Assembly (NCBI RefSeq): GCF_001908375.1
Contig: NZ_CP017242.1
Location: forward strand, 186,001 to 250,000
DNA length: 64,000 nt
Direction: 5' to 3'
DNA from: Rhizobium etli 8C-3
GTDB taxonomy: Bacteria; Pseudomonadota; Alphaproteobacteria; Rhizobiales; Rhizobiaceae
Below, piece by piece: positions 18,222 through 26,750 of the stretch. Both the position numbers and the translations under genes were made by a program. Under the pieces are notes generated by a model, which was not told where the DNA came from, ran no database searches, and saw only the letters and a program-made list of their open reading frames with translations. The stretch's first letter is position 1. Each line of letters opens with the position of its first letter.

Positions 18222-20090
18222 TCAATGGAGATACTTCAGAATGTCGCGGCTGCTTCGGAAGCACATCGCGGCCAGCGTCAGGGTAACATTGGCCGTGCCG
18301 ATCGTCGGCATGCTGCCGCCGCCCACGAGGTAGAGGTTTTCATGGTCCCAGCTGCGCTGGTTCTTATCCACGACGGAATTGGTCTTCGTCGTTCCCATGA
18401 TATGGGTACCGGCCAGATGATTGCCGCCGCGGATCGCGTAGCCTTGCTTCTCAAAGTCCACATAGCCGAAATCGCTGGGGTCGTAATAAGTATGATCCTG
18501 CGCGCCCAGACGCGCAAAGACAGTGCGCGCAAAATGACGACCATAGGCGGCACCCTTCATGGTATATTCTGGAACCGTGAAGGACAGGATGGGCCGCATA
18601 TTGCCCAGGGGATCAGTATATTGCGGATCCACCGTGATGCGGTTGCTTTCGACCGGCATGACCTCGATCATGAAAGCCAGCAGCAACTGCCGCGAAACCC
18701 TGTCGATCACGCCGCGTCGAAGATCCGCCCCGTGAAGGTTGCGATCATCCACCAGTTCGAGAAGGTCGGAGGTCGGCGCCCCCGTGGCCCAGCCCCAGCC
18801 GTCGTTATGGATATCGATGGCGAAGGCGGCCTGCCTTTCCCGGAAAGGGCCGTCGCGCAGATCTACGATACCGCCTGTCGAGCTGGTTCCGCGCATCGTG
18901 CCGCAGATTTGCGGCATCAGCGCCCAGTTCAAGAGATAGGCATGGTCCATCAGATTGCGTCCGACAAGGCCGCTGGTGCTGGGCAGGCCGGAGGCCAGCA
19001 TGAGACGAGCCGTTTCGATGGCGCCTGCCCCAAGCACGAAAACCTTGCCCTTCACGGTGATGGTCTCGTGGGCCGCTGAGGCCGGGTCCTTGTAAACCTT
19101 CACCTCGATAGTGCGGACTTTACCGCTATCCGGATCGATGTTGACCTTCGATGCGACCGCCTGCGACAGCAGTTCGACAAGCCGCTCGCTACTTTTCCCG
19201 TTTACCGCGAACGCCTTGGCAAGCGTTTTTCCGGCGTGGTAGCGCGCTTGCACAGGACAGAGCGGTACGCAGTTGGTATTGCCCTGGCAGCGACCGCCCT
19301 CTTCGACCTGATGCGTATCGACTGCGCCGATTGGACGGTAACCCTTTCCACCATCATAGGCTGGGTTCGGTATGCTGTTGCGCCCCTGCGGATAAGGCCT
19401 GACCTTCAGGGGATAGGTTTTGCCGTGTAGTTCGACACTGGTGCCTTCGATGCCCTTGTTGACCTGCTGGTCCAGATAGGACAACGGCAAGCCGCGCATG
19501 GGAAAGACATAGTCGCCCGGGAAGGTCTGCCCCAGATATTGCTGGTCGTCGACATTCGCCGATACGCCGATTTCCCGCTCGGCCAGGCGGTAATCATCCT
19601 CGATTTCTTCAAAGCTCAGTGGCCAGTCCAGCCCTTGGCCGAAAATGGTGCGCGTCTTGAAATCCGAGCGAAGCAGGCGGGGCGTTTTCGCCTCCCAGTG
19701 CATGGTCGTGCCGCCGAAAATACGGGTATATGTCGTGTCGCTGACATAAGGGCCGGATTGAACGATATAGGTCGAGCTATCGGTTTGCCCCGCCTGCAGC
19801 TTGCGAAGCGGGCTGCGGGGCATGGCCGCGTTCGCATTCAGCGGAAAGGGTGACTGGTTATCCTTGGAGGCTGCCGAATAGAAGGTCGTCAGCAGATCGT
19901 CATAGCCTGCCAGAGTGCGATTGGCACCGGTTCCGGCTTCAAGTATCAGGACACGCTTGCCCGCTTCCGCAGCCTGCTTGGCAATGATTGCTCCGGAAAT
20001 GCCAGCGCCGATGATTACGATATCGTAGTCGCCAGACGCTGCGACGGTCTTGGGGTCGGCTGTCAGCGCCGATTCGAGGGGAAAAAGCAC
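18222..20090 (-). CDS. GMC-family FAD-dependent oxidoreductase
   Basis: 622 residues starting at a GTG (20090) with GGAGGA six bases upstream. The Rossmann FAD motif IIGAGISG is at 26-33 and LILEAGTG follows. A cysteine-containing segment, CQGNTNCVPLCPVQARYHAG, is typical of gluconate/fructose/sorbitol dehydrogenase flavoproteins. The C-terminal catalytic region GGNHLAGTHIMG and the FAD-binding TIGTANVTLTLAAM are present. It probably oxidises a polyol or sugar hydroxyl. No signal peptide is apparent. It is flanked by a GH15-type protein upstream and a ferritin-like protein downstream. Confidence 0.88.
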   Translation of the reverse strand: MLFPLESALTADPKTVAASGDYDIVIIGAGISGAIIAKQAAEAGKRVLILEAGTGANRTLAGYDDLLTTFYSAASKDNQSPFPLNANAAMPRSPLRKLQAGQTDSSTYIVQSGPYVSDTTYTRIFGGTTMHWEAKTPRLLRSDFKTRTIFGQGLDWPLSFEEIEDDYRLAEREIGVSANVDDQQYLGQTFPGDYVFPMRGLPLSYLDQQVNKGIEGTSVELHGKTYPLKVRPYPQGRNSIPNPAYDGGKGYRPIGAVDTHQVEEGGRCQGNTNCVPLCPVQARYHAGKTLAKAFAVNGKSSERLVELLSQAVASKVNIDPDSGKVRTIEVKVYKDPASAAHETITVKGKVFVLGAGAIETARLMLASGLPSTSGLVGRNLMDHAYLLNWALMPQICGTMRGTSSTGGIVDLRDGPFRERQAAFAIDIHNDGWGWATGAPTSDLLELVDDRNLHGADLRRGVIDRVSRQLLLAFMIEVMPVESNRITVDPQYTDPLGNMRPILSFTVPEYTMKGAAYGRHFARTVFARLGAQDHTYYDPSDFGYVDFEKQGYAIRGGNHLAGTHIMGTTKTNSVVDKNQRSWDHENLYLVGGGSMPTIGTANVTLTLAAMCFRSSRDILKYLH

Positions 20091-20187
20091 TTTGGTCCTC
20101 CATCATTCCCGGAAAGCTGCATCAGGCTTTGCCGATCATGCCGCTTTAGGCTCAATCGAGATTTCAGGCCGGGCGGGCCTGAAATCG

Positions 20188-21624
20188 TCATGATCTTGGG
20201 ACGCGCGACTTTTGGGGTTTGGCCTTGGCGGCCAGGGCGCCGCCGGAGCGGGCTCTGACTGCAGAGAGGAAAGAGGCGTAGCTCCAGGTCAGGTTCCGGA
20301 CGCTTTTCTCATAGCCAGTGGTTCCATCGAACTGTTCGCTCAGTTCATAGTGATCGCTGTGATAGACGATGGCGCGCAGCATGAGGTCAGACGAAGCCCG
20401 CAAGGCAACCGACGCGTCGGCGGCGCTGCTGGATGCGCCAAGACCCAGTTCCGCGAAGAAGGGTTCAGAAAACTGATCGAGAGGGATGGCGCCGCTGGCC
20501 TCGATGGCATTGGCAAGCCGATATTGAAACTCGGCGAAGTTAGCGGTGCACAGAGCCCAGGGATGCCCGCCGACCACCGGAGCCGCCACATCGCCATCGT
20601 AATGGTCGCCTGGATAGCGCCCGAAGAGTGGACCGAGTCCTTTGGCCGCGTCGGCGCCATTGATCGGGTAATAGTTCGAAGACGAAGGATCGGCCCACTG
20701 GCGCCGCAGGATGGCCGCCGTTGCCAGAAGCTTGGTATCGGTCGGCTCGATCCCGCCATAGCAGACCGAAGAGACGATATCGATGTTGGCGTCGTAACCG
20801 GCTTGCGCTGCGGCATCCAGAACGCTCACATAGAGCTGCCCATTCCAGTGGGTAGCCAGCTGGATTTCCAGCCAAGAGATGGCATCGGCCACCCCAGCAG
20901 GCACCGGAATGCCAATCGTGTTTCTGGCAATTTCCCGGAAAAAGCGCAACTGTACGGCTCTTGCGAAAAAGGAATAGCCCTCATATTCCTCCCAGAGATT
21001 TGTGGTCTTGTTCTGATAAACTTCGAGAAGATAGGCGAGGTTAGTCTCGACCAATTGTTTGGCGATTGTCTGCGTGGCACCATCCAGCTGATCGAACAAG
21101 GTCAGGATCGCAATCGACTGAATGGCCGGCCCGTCATTCTGCTCCGACCACGGACGAACCTCACCAGTGATGGTGAAGCAGGCATGGCCAAGTGTGACGG
21201 TCGCGGAATTCTTCGCATTCGCCTGACAGAGCGCGGCGAAGTTCACGTAGTCGATCAGGCTCGGCACACCCCCGCCCGGAACGAGCGGCAAGCCGGCGAG
21301 CGCGATCTCGATAGCCGTAATAGCTCCATCGCGGACCCAGTTGAAAACATAGTCCTGGTCGACACCCGGCGTGTTCGCTGGATAGGAGGGTGCGGCGATG
21401 ACGCAGCCCGGGACCGAAAAGTTGCTGGACGATGCCGGATCCTCGATGACATAGCCATCGCTTGTGATGTTGCGCATCATCAGAAGAGAAAAATAGCGCG
21501 ACAATGCAACCAGATCGGTCTGCGCGAAGGCGGGCGCCGGTTTGACTGCAGGCGCATAAGCGCCGATAGCCGGGCCTGCATAGGCCGGGTCCGCAACTGG
21601 CTGACTCCATAATGCAACTGTCAT
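20188..21624 (-). CDS. Glycoside hydrolase family 15 (glucoamylase-like) protein
   Basis: 478 residues. Conserved GH15 blocks appear in order: DYVFNWVRDGA (about 91-101), RPWSEQNDGPAIQS (about 157), NLWEEYEGYSFF (about 210, carrying the predicted general acid Glu), HPWALCTANFAEFQYRLA, and EQFDGTTGYEKSVRNLTWSYASF near the C-terminus, carrying the predicted general base. GH15 enzymes release glucose from alpha-glucosides. No clear signal peptide is seen, so the substrate is probably an intracellular glucoside. GGAG precedes the ATG. It heads the four-gene minus-strand set that includes the GMC oxidoreductase. Confidence 0.85.
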   Translation of the reverse strand: MTVALWSQPVADPAYAGPAIGAYAPAVKPAPAFAQTDLVALSRYFSLLMMRNITSDGYVIEDPASSSNFSVPGCVIAAPSYPANTPGVDQDYVFNWVRDGAITAIEIALAGLPLVPGGGVPSLIDYVNFAALCQANAKNSATVTLGHACFTITGEVRPWSEQNDGPAIQSIAILTLFDQLDGATQTIAKQLVETNLAYLLEVYQNKTTNLWEEYEGYSFFARAVQLRFFREIARNTIGIPVPAGVADAISWLEIQLATHWNGQLYVSVLDAAAQAGYDANIDIVSSVCYGGIEPTDTKLLATAAILRRQWADPSSSNYYPINGADAAKGLGPLFGRYPGDHYDGDVAAPVVGGHPWALCTANFAEFQYRLANAIEASGAIPLDQFSEPFFAELGLGASSSAADASVALRASSDLMLRAIVYHSDHYELSEQFDGTTGYEKSVRNLTWSYASFLSAVRARSGGALAAKAKPQKSRVPRS

Positions 21625-21954
21625 TGACTCACTCCAAAATCGGTTGAGACTTGCCGAGACCAGATAGAAGAAAAATCGTGGACGAACGGGCGGAGATGCG
21701 CTCCTAATAATTTCCGTACAGCGTATTTATGGTTTCACGTCAGATGGTTAGCCGAGGTAGTTTACAGCCAGCCCCTCTGCACGACGACTTCCTCAAGAAA
21801 CCCGGGTTCATGGATCATTTGGCGATGATGTGTTACATTCTTAGCTTGATCTGCGTTATTATGCAATGAAGAATTGTAGATATGTTAAAATTAAAAATTA
21901 TCATCAACCGCCAGTTAAGCTGTCAGATCCGAGAATAGCACCGCTCGGTGCCGG
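21625..21954. other. Intergenic region, likely promoter of the GH15-GMC operon
   Basis: About 330 bp between the GH15 start and the IS3 remnant. It becomes AT-rich around 21840-21910. No coding region is supported; it should hold the promoter for the minus-strand genes below it. Confidence 0.4.
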
Positions 21955-22480
21955 TCGCTCGCTTACGCCCGCCTCGCGCGCACCGTCAGCTTCTCCTCCC
22001 GATAGAGCCGGAAGAGCCTCTCGTGGTTTACAAAGTGTCCCTCGCGCCTGCAGCACATGAATGCGTCGATCTCCAAAGCGGCGACGTTTGCGCCAAAACC
22101 TTCATTCGCTCGCGAAGGCCATGATCATCGTCGCGTCTCATTTCATAACGGATCGTCATCCGGCAAAAGCCGATGGCTTTATACGCCCGCCGTTCGTTCA
22201 TCCTATGTTGGCTCATCAGTTGCGCGAAAGCGTTGCATTGTCGCATTGTCGAGCATGGCATCCGCCCGTAGCCACTTCAGCCTGGTATTCTCGTCCTCCA
22301 GCGTCTTCAGCCGTTTGGCTTCGGACACGTCCATGCCGCCGAACTCGGCTTTCCACCTTTAGACGCTGGCGTCGCTGACGCCGTGCTTGCGGCAAAGCTC
22401 AAAGGCCGGCGTGCCTGCCTCGTGCTCCTTCAATAGGCCGATGATCTGTTCGTCTGTGAAACGGTGCGCTTCATTTCCTG
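21955..22480 (-). pseudogene. Degenerate IS3-family transposase (orfA/orfB)
   Basis: Reading on the minus strand from about 22480 gives HRFTDEQIIGLLKEHEAG, then ELCRKHGVSDASV, an in-frame TAA, and RWKAEFGGMDVSEAKRLKTLEDEN, an IS3-type OrfA. An OrfB start follows after a frame change (MNERRAYKAIGFCRMTIRYE) and then breaks off near VNHERLFRLYREEKLTVRARR. The internal stop, frameshift and loss of the catalytic DDE region show it is inactive. It lies between the NRPS gene and the GH15 operon. Confidence 0.8.
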
Positions 22481-22600
22481 GTCCTCTCAATAGGCCAGAG
22501 CTACTTCAAGATGGAATATTTCAACCGGGCACGGTCACTGGTGAAGAGCGGGTTGCGCAAGAACGCGTTCACCGGAACGGTCTTCGTGTTTCGGCACGCC

Positions 22601-25600
22601 TCACTCCCGCAGCGAAACTCTCGCTGACCTTCTCGCCAGCGCAGCGTTGTGCCGACGGCTCGCAGCATCGATGATCTTGTTGTTCGCTCTTTCAGTTCTT
22701 TCCGCTGAGCGATTGTTCAATAACCTCTCCACGTGCTCCGCCTGACCGATGATCGTCGTATGAACAAAAAGGTCAACGACGTTCACTTCCACGCCATACG
22801 CGCTAGACAATCGTCTTGCGAGTTCGACCGTCAAGATGGATGAACCGCCGGCGAGGAAGAAGGAGAGGTCCACCGGTGGCTTATCTATGCTCAAAAGAGC
22901 TGACCACATGGCGGCGATGCGATCACGGTTGCTTCCATCTGGCAGCTCGATTTCCCTTTCCTGTGAGAACTGGGGGAGATCAACTGTTTGAAGCGCCTTG
23001 TAGTCTACCTTTCCGTTGTAGGTGAGAGGCATTTTTGAAAGATAGACGAACTGTGAGGGGATCATGTAGTGCGGCAGAATTTCGGCCAATAGCTTTCTTA
23101 CTTTGTAATCACGTTGCCGATTGATCGACCAACTCACCGATTGAGGCATCTGATGACCAAGGATCCGAGATAGATGTCTCCGCTCGAAGAGTGACGAGAA
23201 ACTATCAACCGGTGTTACGCAGAGATCGACACTGCCCTTTGTGATCGGTTCACTCCACATGATGCGAACTGCCCGCCGGTTTGCTGTTCCCCATCTGCGA
23301 AAATCCTCAAGGGTAAGGTCTGACATCGAAGTTAAGGGCAAAACTTGAGCTTCATCGCGCCCGACAGAGGCAATAGGGTCATGCTGTCTCTGTACCGTTC
23401 TGCCAAGAACTCGTGGGTTGGGGATCTGTCGCAAGATGAATGCGTCCGGAACCGTTTTCAGCCATTCCGACAGATCGCCCGCCTTCGGCACATCTTTCTC
23501 GAAGTCGTAAACCGCCGCGACGTGGCAGGGGGTCCGTTCGTCCGAATCTAGATGCAATACTGCATCGTAACGAAAGCGCGTCATTTCATCATCGCTTTCA
23601 CCAAGTCGCAGATCCAAGTCGGTGGCAGCCACTCTTCGTTGGCTCTGTGTGATCCGTGCGAAGTCGGCCGGATCGAGCCAGAGCTCGCCACGGCCGATGG
23701 TCTTGATCCACTGTTCGACATCTGCATCAGCACTGCCGTCATTTGTGGCAGCCTCCGCGGCAATGCGTGCCATAACCGGCTTCATGGATGCGGCAGGAAT
23801 GTCGCCAACGACGATCTTTCCACCATGTCGGCAAAGCGCAATCGCCTGCTGCAAAACGGCGGCCAGATAGTCTTCGTCTGGAAAGTACTGGACTACGGAA
23901 TTCAGCAGGACGAGGTCAAAAGGCCCTGACACAGCGCTGCGAATTTCGTTGGCCGGCACGCAGGACAATTGCCAGCGGGGGGATTGTCCAAATTGCTGCG
24001 CCAGCCGCTTTTGGGCTGCTGCGACAGCCGCACTTGACAGATCACAGCCCTGATATTTGACCAGGCCTTCCCTTAAGAGGCGCTCGCCAAGTAAGCCCAC
24101 GCCGCAGCCGATATCGAGGACACTGCCGGGAGAAAACCCTAAGACGCGATCTGCGGTTGCCTGCGCCCACGCCTTGATTTGGGTTTCGCCGATCGGTTTT
24201 CCGGTGAAGGTCGATGTATATCCCGTTCCCTCGGCAATACTTGTTTGCCCATGGAGGTCATAGGCCGCATCCCAGACCGCGCCCCAGCTTTCGACCCTCT
24301 CGTCAAGCTGCGGAGCAACAATGAACGCGGTCAGGCACTTTTCACTCGACCTCGTTTCAGTGAGCTTGACTGCCGATTGTTCTACGAACGGCAGACGATC
24401 GAGCGCTCTTTCGATTTCTCCAGGCTCGATACGAAACCCGTTTAGCTTCACCTGGCGATCTTTGCGTCCGACATACATCAAACAGCCATCATTGCGCTCG
24501 ACGACCAGATCGCCCGTCATGAAGCGGTCAAACGGCCCGTTCTCCAACGCACTTGTGAATTTCCCTTCATTCAGGTCCGGGCGTCGGAAATAACCTCCAC
24601 TTACACCGGGGCCATCGATGCGCAGCTCACCATCCCCGAGTTCGCCATCGGCCTTCTCAATCGCGTAGCTCGTCCCTGGCAAAGGATAGCCAATTGGCAC
24701 CGCTTTTCCGGGATCTTCAAAATCTGCTTCCGAGAGGCAATGGTAGAACGACCAAATGGTCGTCTCGGTCGGGCCATAGAGGTTCCATGCGGCCCTTGAA
24801 CGATCGAATAATTCTCGCGCCAATTGGGTCGGGAGAACTTCTCCTCCGCAAAGGGCACCGACATTGCAGTCGGGAATCCAACCCGAGGAAACGATCATGC
24901 GCCACATAGTTGGTGTTGCCTGGATCAGGCATCGCTCTCGCCCTTCCACGAGCTTGATCAGGGCATCGCTGCTTCTCGATTGATGATCATCGGCAAGAAT
25001 CAAGGTACCGCCATTGGCCAGCGGAAGAAGCAGCTCAAGCACAGAAATATCGAACCCAAACGTTGTGGCCGCCAGGATCCTGTTCCATCTGCGAAAATCG
25101 ACGACCCGGTCGATCGCATCCAGGAAGTAGTCGAGATTGCACCGCCTAACCATCACGCCCTTGGGCTGGCCGGTCGATCCGGACGTGAATATGATGTAAG
25201 CCAACTCCTGCTCATCGAAAGCAGCGACTGGCAGAATGGGATTGCCAGCAAAGCCAATTTCGTTCAGCCACATACGGTTGCGGGCGGGAAAATCGCTGCC
25301 ATGAAGTTCGTCATCGACGATCAACAGATTGAGATCAGCCAATTCGGCAACCAGTCTGTTTCTTGCTTTTGGCGAATCCAGGGGCAATGGGACAAACGCG
25401 GCCCCGACATTTAGAGCTGCGAGAATCGCAGCAACCATGTCGGGAGAGCGTCGAAGATGGATGCCGACGCGCGAACCGACATAAATGCCGGCTGCGAGAA
25501 AATGCTTGGATATTGCAGCCACGCGAGCGGCGAGGTCTTCATAGGTGGTAACTTCGCCGTGAAACTCTATCGCTGGGTGATCAGGAGTTCGCCAGCTGAA

Positions 25601-25636
25601 TTCTTGAATTTTGCGCAGCAAGTTTAAGTCGGCCAT
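22601..25636 (-). CDS. One-module NRPS: adenylation domain with embedded N-methyltransferase, then thiolation domain
   Basis: About 1011 residues from the ATG at 25636 (GGAG upstream). The A domain carries YIIFTSGSTGQPKG (147-160), NLYGPTETT (285-293), GDL, YVGRKDRQVKLNGFRIEPGE (388-407) and, after the insert, PLTYNGKVDY with Lys876. A methyltransferase domain is inserted at about 440-840 with VLDIGCGVG (507-515), the position used by N-methylating modules. The carrier domain has FFLAGGSS (Ser933). No condensation domain exists, so this is a starter module. Reading the specificity positions against GrsA gives D196 I197 L200 Q239 L262 G264 L286 I294 W295 K876, the published glycine code. Predicted product: N-methylated glycyl thioester passed to the PKS. 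Confidence 0.92.
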   Translation of the reverse strand: MADLNLLRKIQEFSWRTPDHPAIEFHGEVTTYEDLAARVAAISKHFLAAGIYVGSRVGIHLRRSPDMVAAILAALNVGAAFVPLPLDSPKARNRLVAELADLNLLIVDDELHGSDFPARNRMWLNEIGFAGNPILPVAAFDEQELAYIIFTSGSTGQPKGVMVRRCNLDYFLDAIDRVVDFRRWNRILAATTFGFDISVLELLLPLANGGTLILADDHQSRSSDALIKLVEGRERCLIQATPTMWRMIVSSGWIPDCNVGALCGGEVLPTQLARELFDRSRAAWNLYGPTETTIWSFYHCLSEADFEDPGKAVPIGYPLPGTSYAIEKADGELGDGELRIDGPGVSGGYFRRPDLNEGKFTSALENGPFDRFMTGDLVVERNDGCLMYVGRKDRQVKLNGFRIEPGEIERALDRLPFVEQSAVKLTETRSSEKCLTAFIVAPQLDERVESWGAVWDAAYDLHGQTSIAEGTGYTSTFTGKPIGETQIKAWAQATADRVLGFSPGSVLDIGCGVGLLGERLLREGLVKYQGCDLSSAAVAAAQKRLAQQFGQSPRWQLSCVPANEIRSAVSGPFDLVLLNSVVQYFPDEDYLAAVLQQAIALCRHGGKIVVGDIPAASMKPVMARIAAEAATNDGSADADVEQWIKTIGRGELWLDPADFARITQSQRRVAATDLDLRLGESDDEMTRFRYDAVLHLDSDERTPCHVAAVYDFEKDVPKAGDLSEWLKTVPDAFILRQIPNPRVLGRTVQRQHDPIASVGRDEAQVLPLTSMSDLTLEDFRRWGTANRRAVRIMWSEPITKGSVDLCVTPVDSFSSLFERRHLSRILGHQMPQSVSWSINRQRDYKVRKLLAEILPHYMIPSQFVYLSKMPLTYNGKVDYKALQTVDLPQFSQEREIELPDGSNRDRIAAMWSALLSIDKPPVDLSFFLAGGSSILTVELARRLSSAYGVEVNVVDLFVHTTIIGQAEHVERLLNNRSAERTERANNKIIDAASRRHNAALARRSARVSLRE

Positions 25637-25668
25637 CTTACATTCTCCAGCGAGAGCGTTGCGATGAA

Positions 25669-26727
25669 TTAGTGGGAGAGCGACGCGGCAACCCGCGATC
25701 GGACGGGATCGGAGACCCATTTCGTCCAGGTCGTCTGATGATTTCTCAGAAAATAAAGTGCGGTCTCCTCAGGCGTGGCCCTTTGCTTATGCATGTAAGC
25801 CGCAAGCTCGCCCATCGTCTTGGAACCGATGAACATGGCCCGCAGGAAGGCTACGACGTCCGGGTTTTCACCGACCATTTTCTTCGTCGCATATTTCAGG
25901 ATTGGAATAGTCTCATAGGCGCAAGCTCGTTCAGCCGGAACGCCAGGCTGAAACGGCGTGAGCAGCTTTTCGATTGCAGCCCAGCAAGCTGGGTCGTAAG
26001 CAGGTTCCTTCAGAAGCGTCAGGTCGATCATGGTCGGCAGCGCACTGGGAGCCCAATAATAGGTTATGAACGGACGCCCCGCCTCGTATTCCTTCAGAAT
26101 GGTTTCGTTCAGCTCGTTTTCTGTTTTTGGTTCGATGGATTTGAGATCATTATCCAGCCCGTATGTCGCAAGCTTGATCAGGTTGATCTCCCTGCAAGCC
26201 CAGCCGGGTATGCAATTGATGAATTTGGATTGCCTGTCCGGATCGCGTTCGCGAAATGCTTGAAGATATTTGCGAAGATCCTGAACGCTGCTAAGATCGG
26301 GGGCGAGGGGCTTGATGCCTCGGGCGGCATCTCCTTTGATGACATAGGTGGGAACATAAAAGCCCTGCGAGGCACTCTCGTAAGTTTCGCCGAGCTCGAC
26401 AATCTTGCCGTCTGTAACCTGTGCGCTCACCCATTCCGCCATGAGGTTGTTGTACATTTCCAGATTGACGTCCATCGTTCCGCTTCTCATCGCGTTTTGC
26501 ATTTTCGGAACATTGGAATCGACGTCCACGGCTTGGCGCCCGAAGCCGTGCTTGATCATGTAAATGGCAATCGCGTTGCTGATTTGGATGTTCTCCCATC
26601 CCCCGTCGTAGAACGTGATCGGCGCTGATTGTGTCTGCCCCAAAACGCGTTCTGGGCTTAACGAGAACATCATCACAAATGAAAGTGCGGCAACGTTGAT
26701 CGTGGCATTCATCAGTTTCAACGACAT
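25669..26727 (-). CDS. OpuAC-type (glycine betaine/choline/carnitine class) periplasmic substrate-binding protein
   Basis: About 352 residues from the ATG at 26727 with GGAG six bases upstream. An N-terminal signal peptide (MSLKLMNATINVAALSF then MMFSLSPERVLGQ) precedes a binding domain beginning ITFYDGGWENIQISNAIAIYMIKHGFG. The aromatic-rich segments GWENIQ, YYWAPSAL and IPGWACREIN resemble the quaternary-ammonium binding boxes of the OpuAC family. No permease or ATPase gene is nearby, so it is an orphan. It sits between PKS and NRPS genes with gaps of only 23 and 32 bp and must share their transcript, implying that it handles the pathway product or a precursor. Confidence 0.82.
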   Translation of the reverse strand: MSLKLMNATINVAALSFVMMFSLSPERVLGQTQSAPITFYDGGWENIQISNAIAIYMIKHGFGRQAVDVDSNVPKMQNAMRSGTMDVNLEMYNNLMAEWVSAQVTDGKIVELGETYESASQGFYVPTYVIKGDAARGIKPLAPDLSSVQDLRKYLQAFRERDPDRQSKFINCIPGWACREINLIKLATYGLDNDLKSIEPKTENELNETILKEYEAGRPFITYYWAPSALPTMIDLTLLKEPAYDPACWAAIEKLLTPFQPGVPAERACAYETIPILKYATKKMVGENPDVVAFLRAMFIGSKTMGELAAYMHKQRATPEETALYFLRNHQTTWTKWVSDPVRSRVAASLSH

Positions 26728-26750
26728 CGGAATCTCCATTTGAAAAACAG

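Noticed and set aside
17940..19079. 379-codon plus-strand frame
   Set aside because: It is antisense to the GMC and ferritin-like genes; composition and motifs support only the minus strand.
20212..21612. Long open frame of 466 codons on the plus strand
   Set aside because: It is the antisense of the GH15 gene, whose family motifs are clear on the minus strand. Long antisense frames are common in this high-GC DNA.
22507..22600. Plus-strand peptide ending NAFTGTVFVFRHAS that resembles part of IS66 TnpB
   Set aside because: Too short and without the preceding or following TnpB blocks; it is antisense to the very end of the NRPS gene region. Possible scar, but not supportable as a feature.
22601..25636. 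Condensation domain in the NRPS
   Set aside because: No HHxxxDG motif or C-domain-length region exists before the A domain or after the T domain. The region at 440-840 is the inserted methyltransferase.
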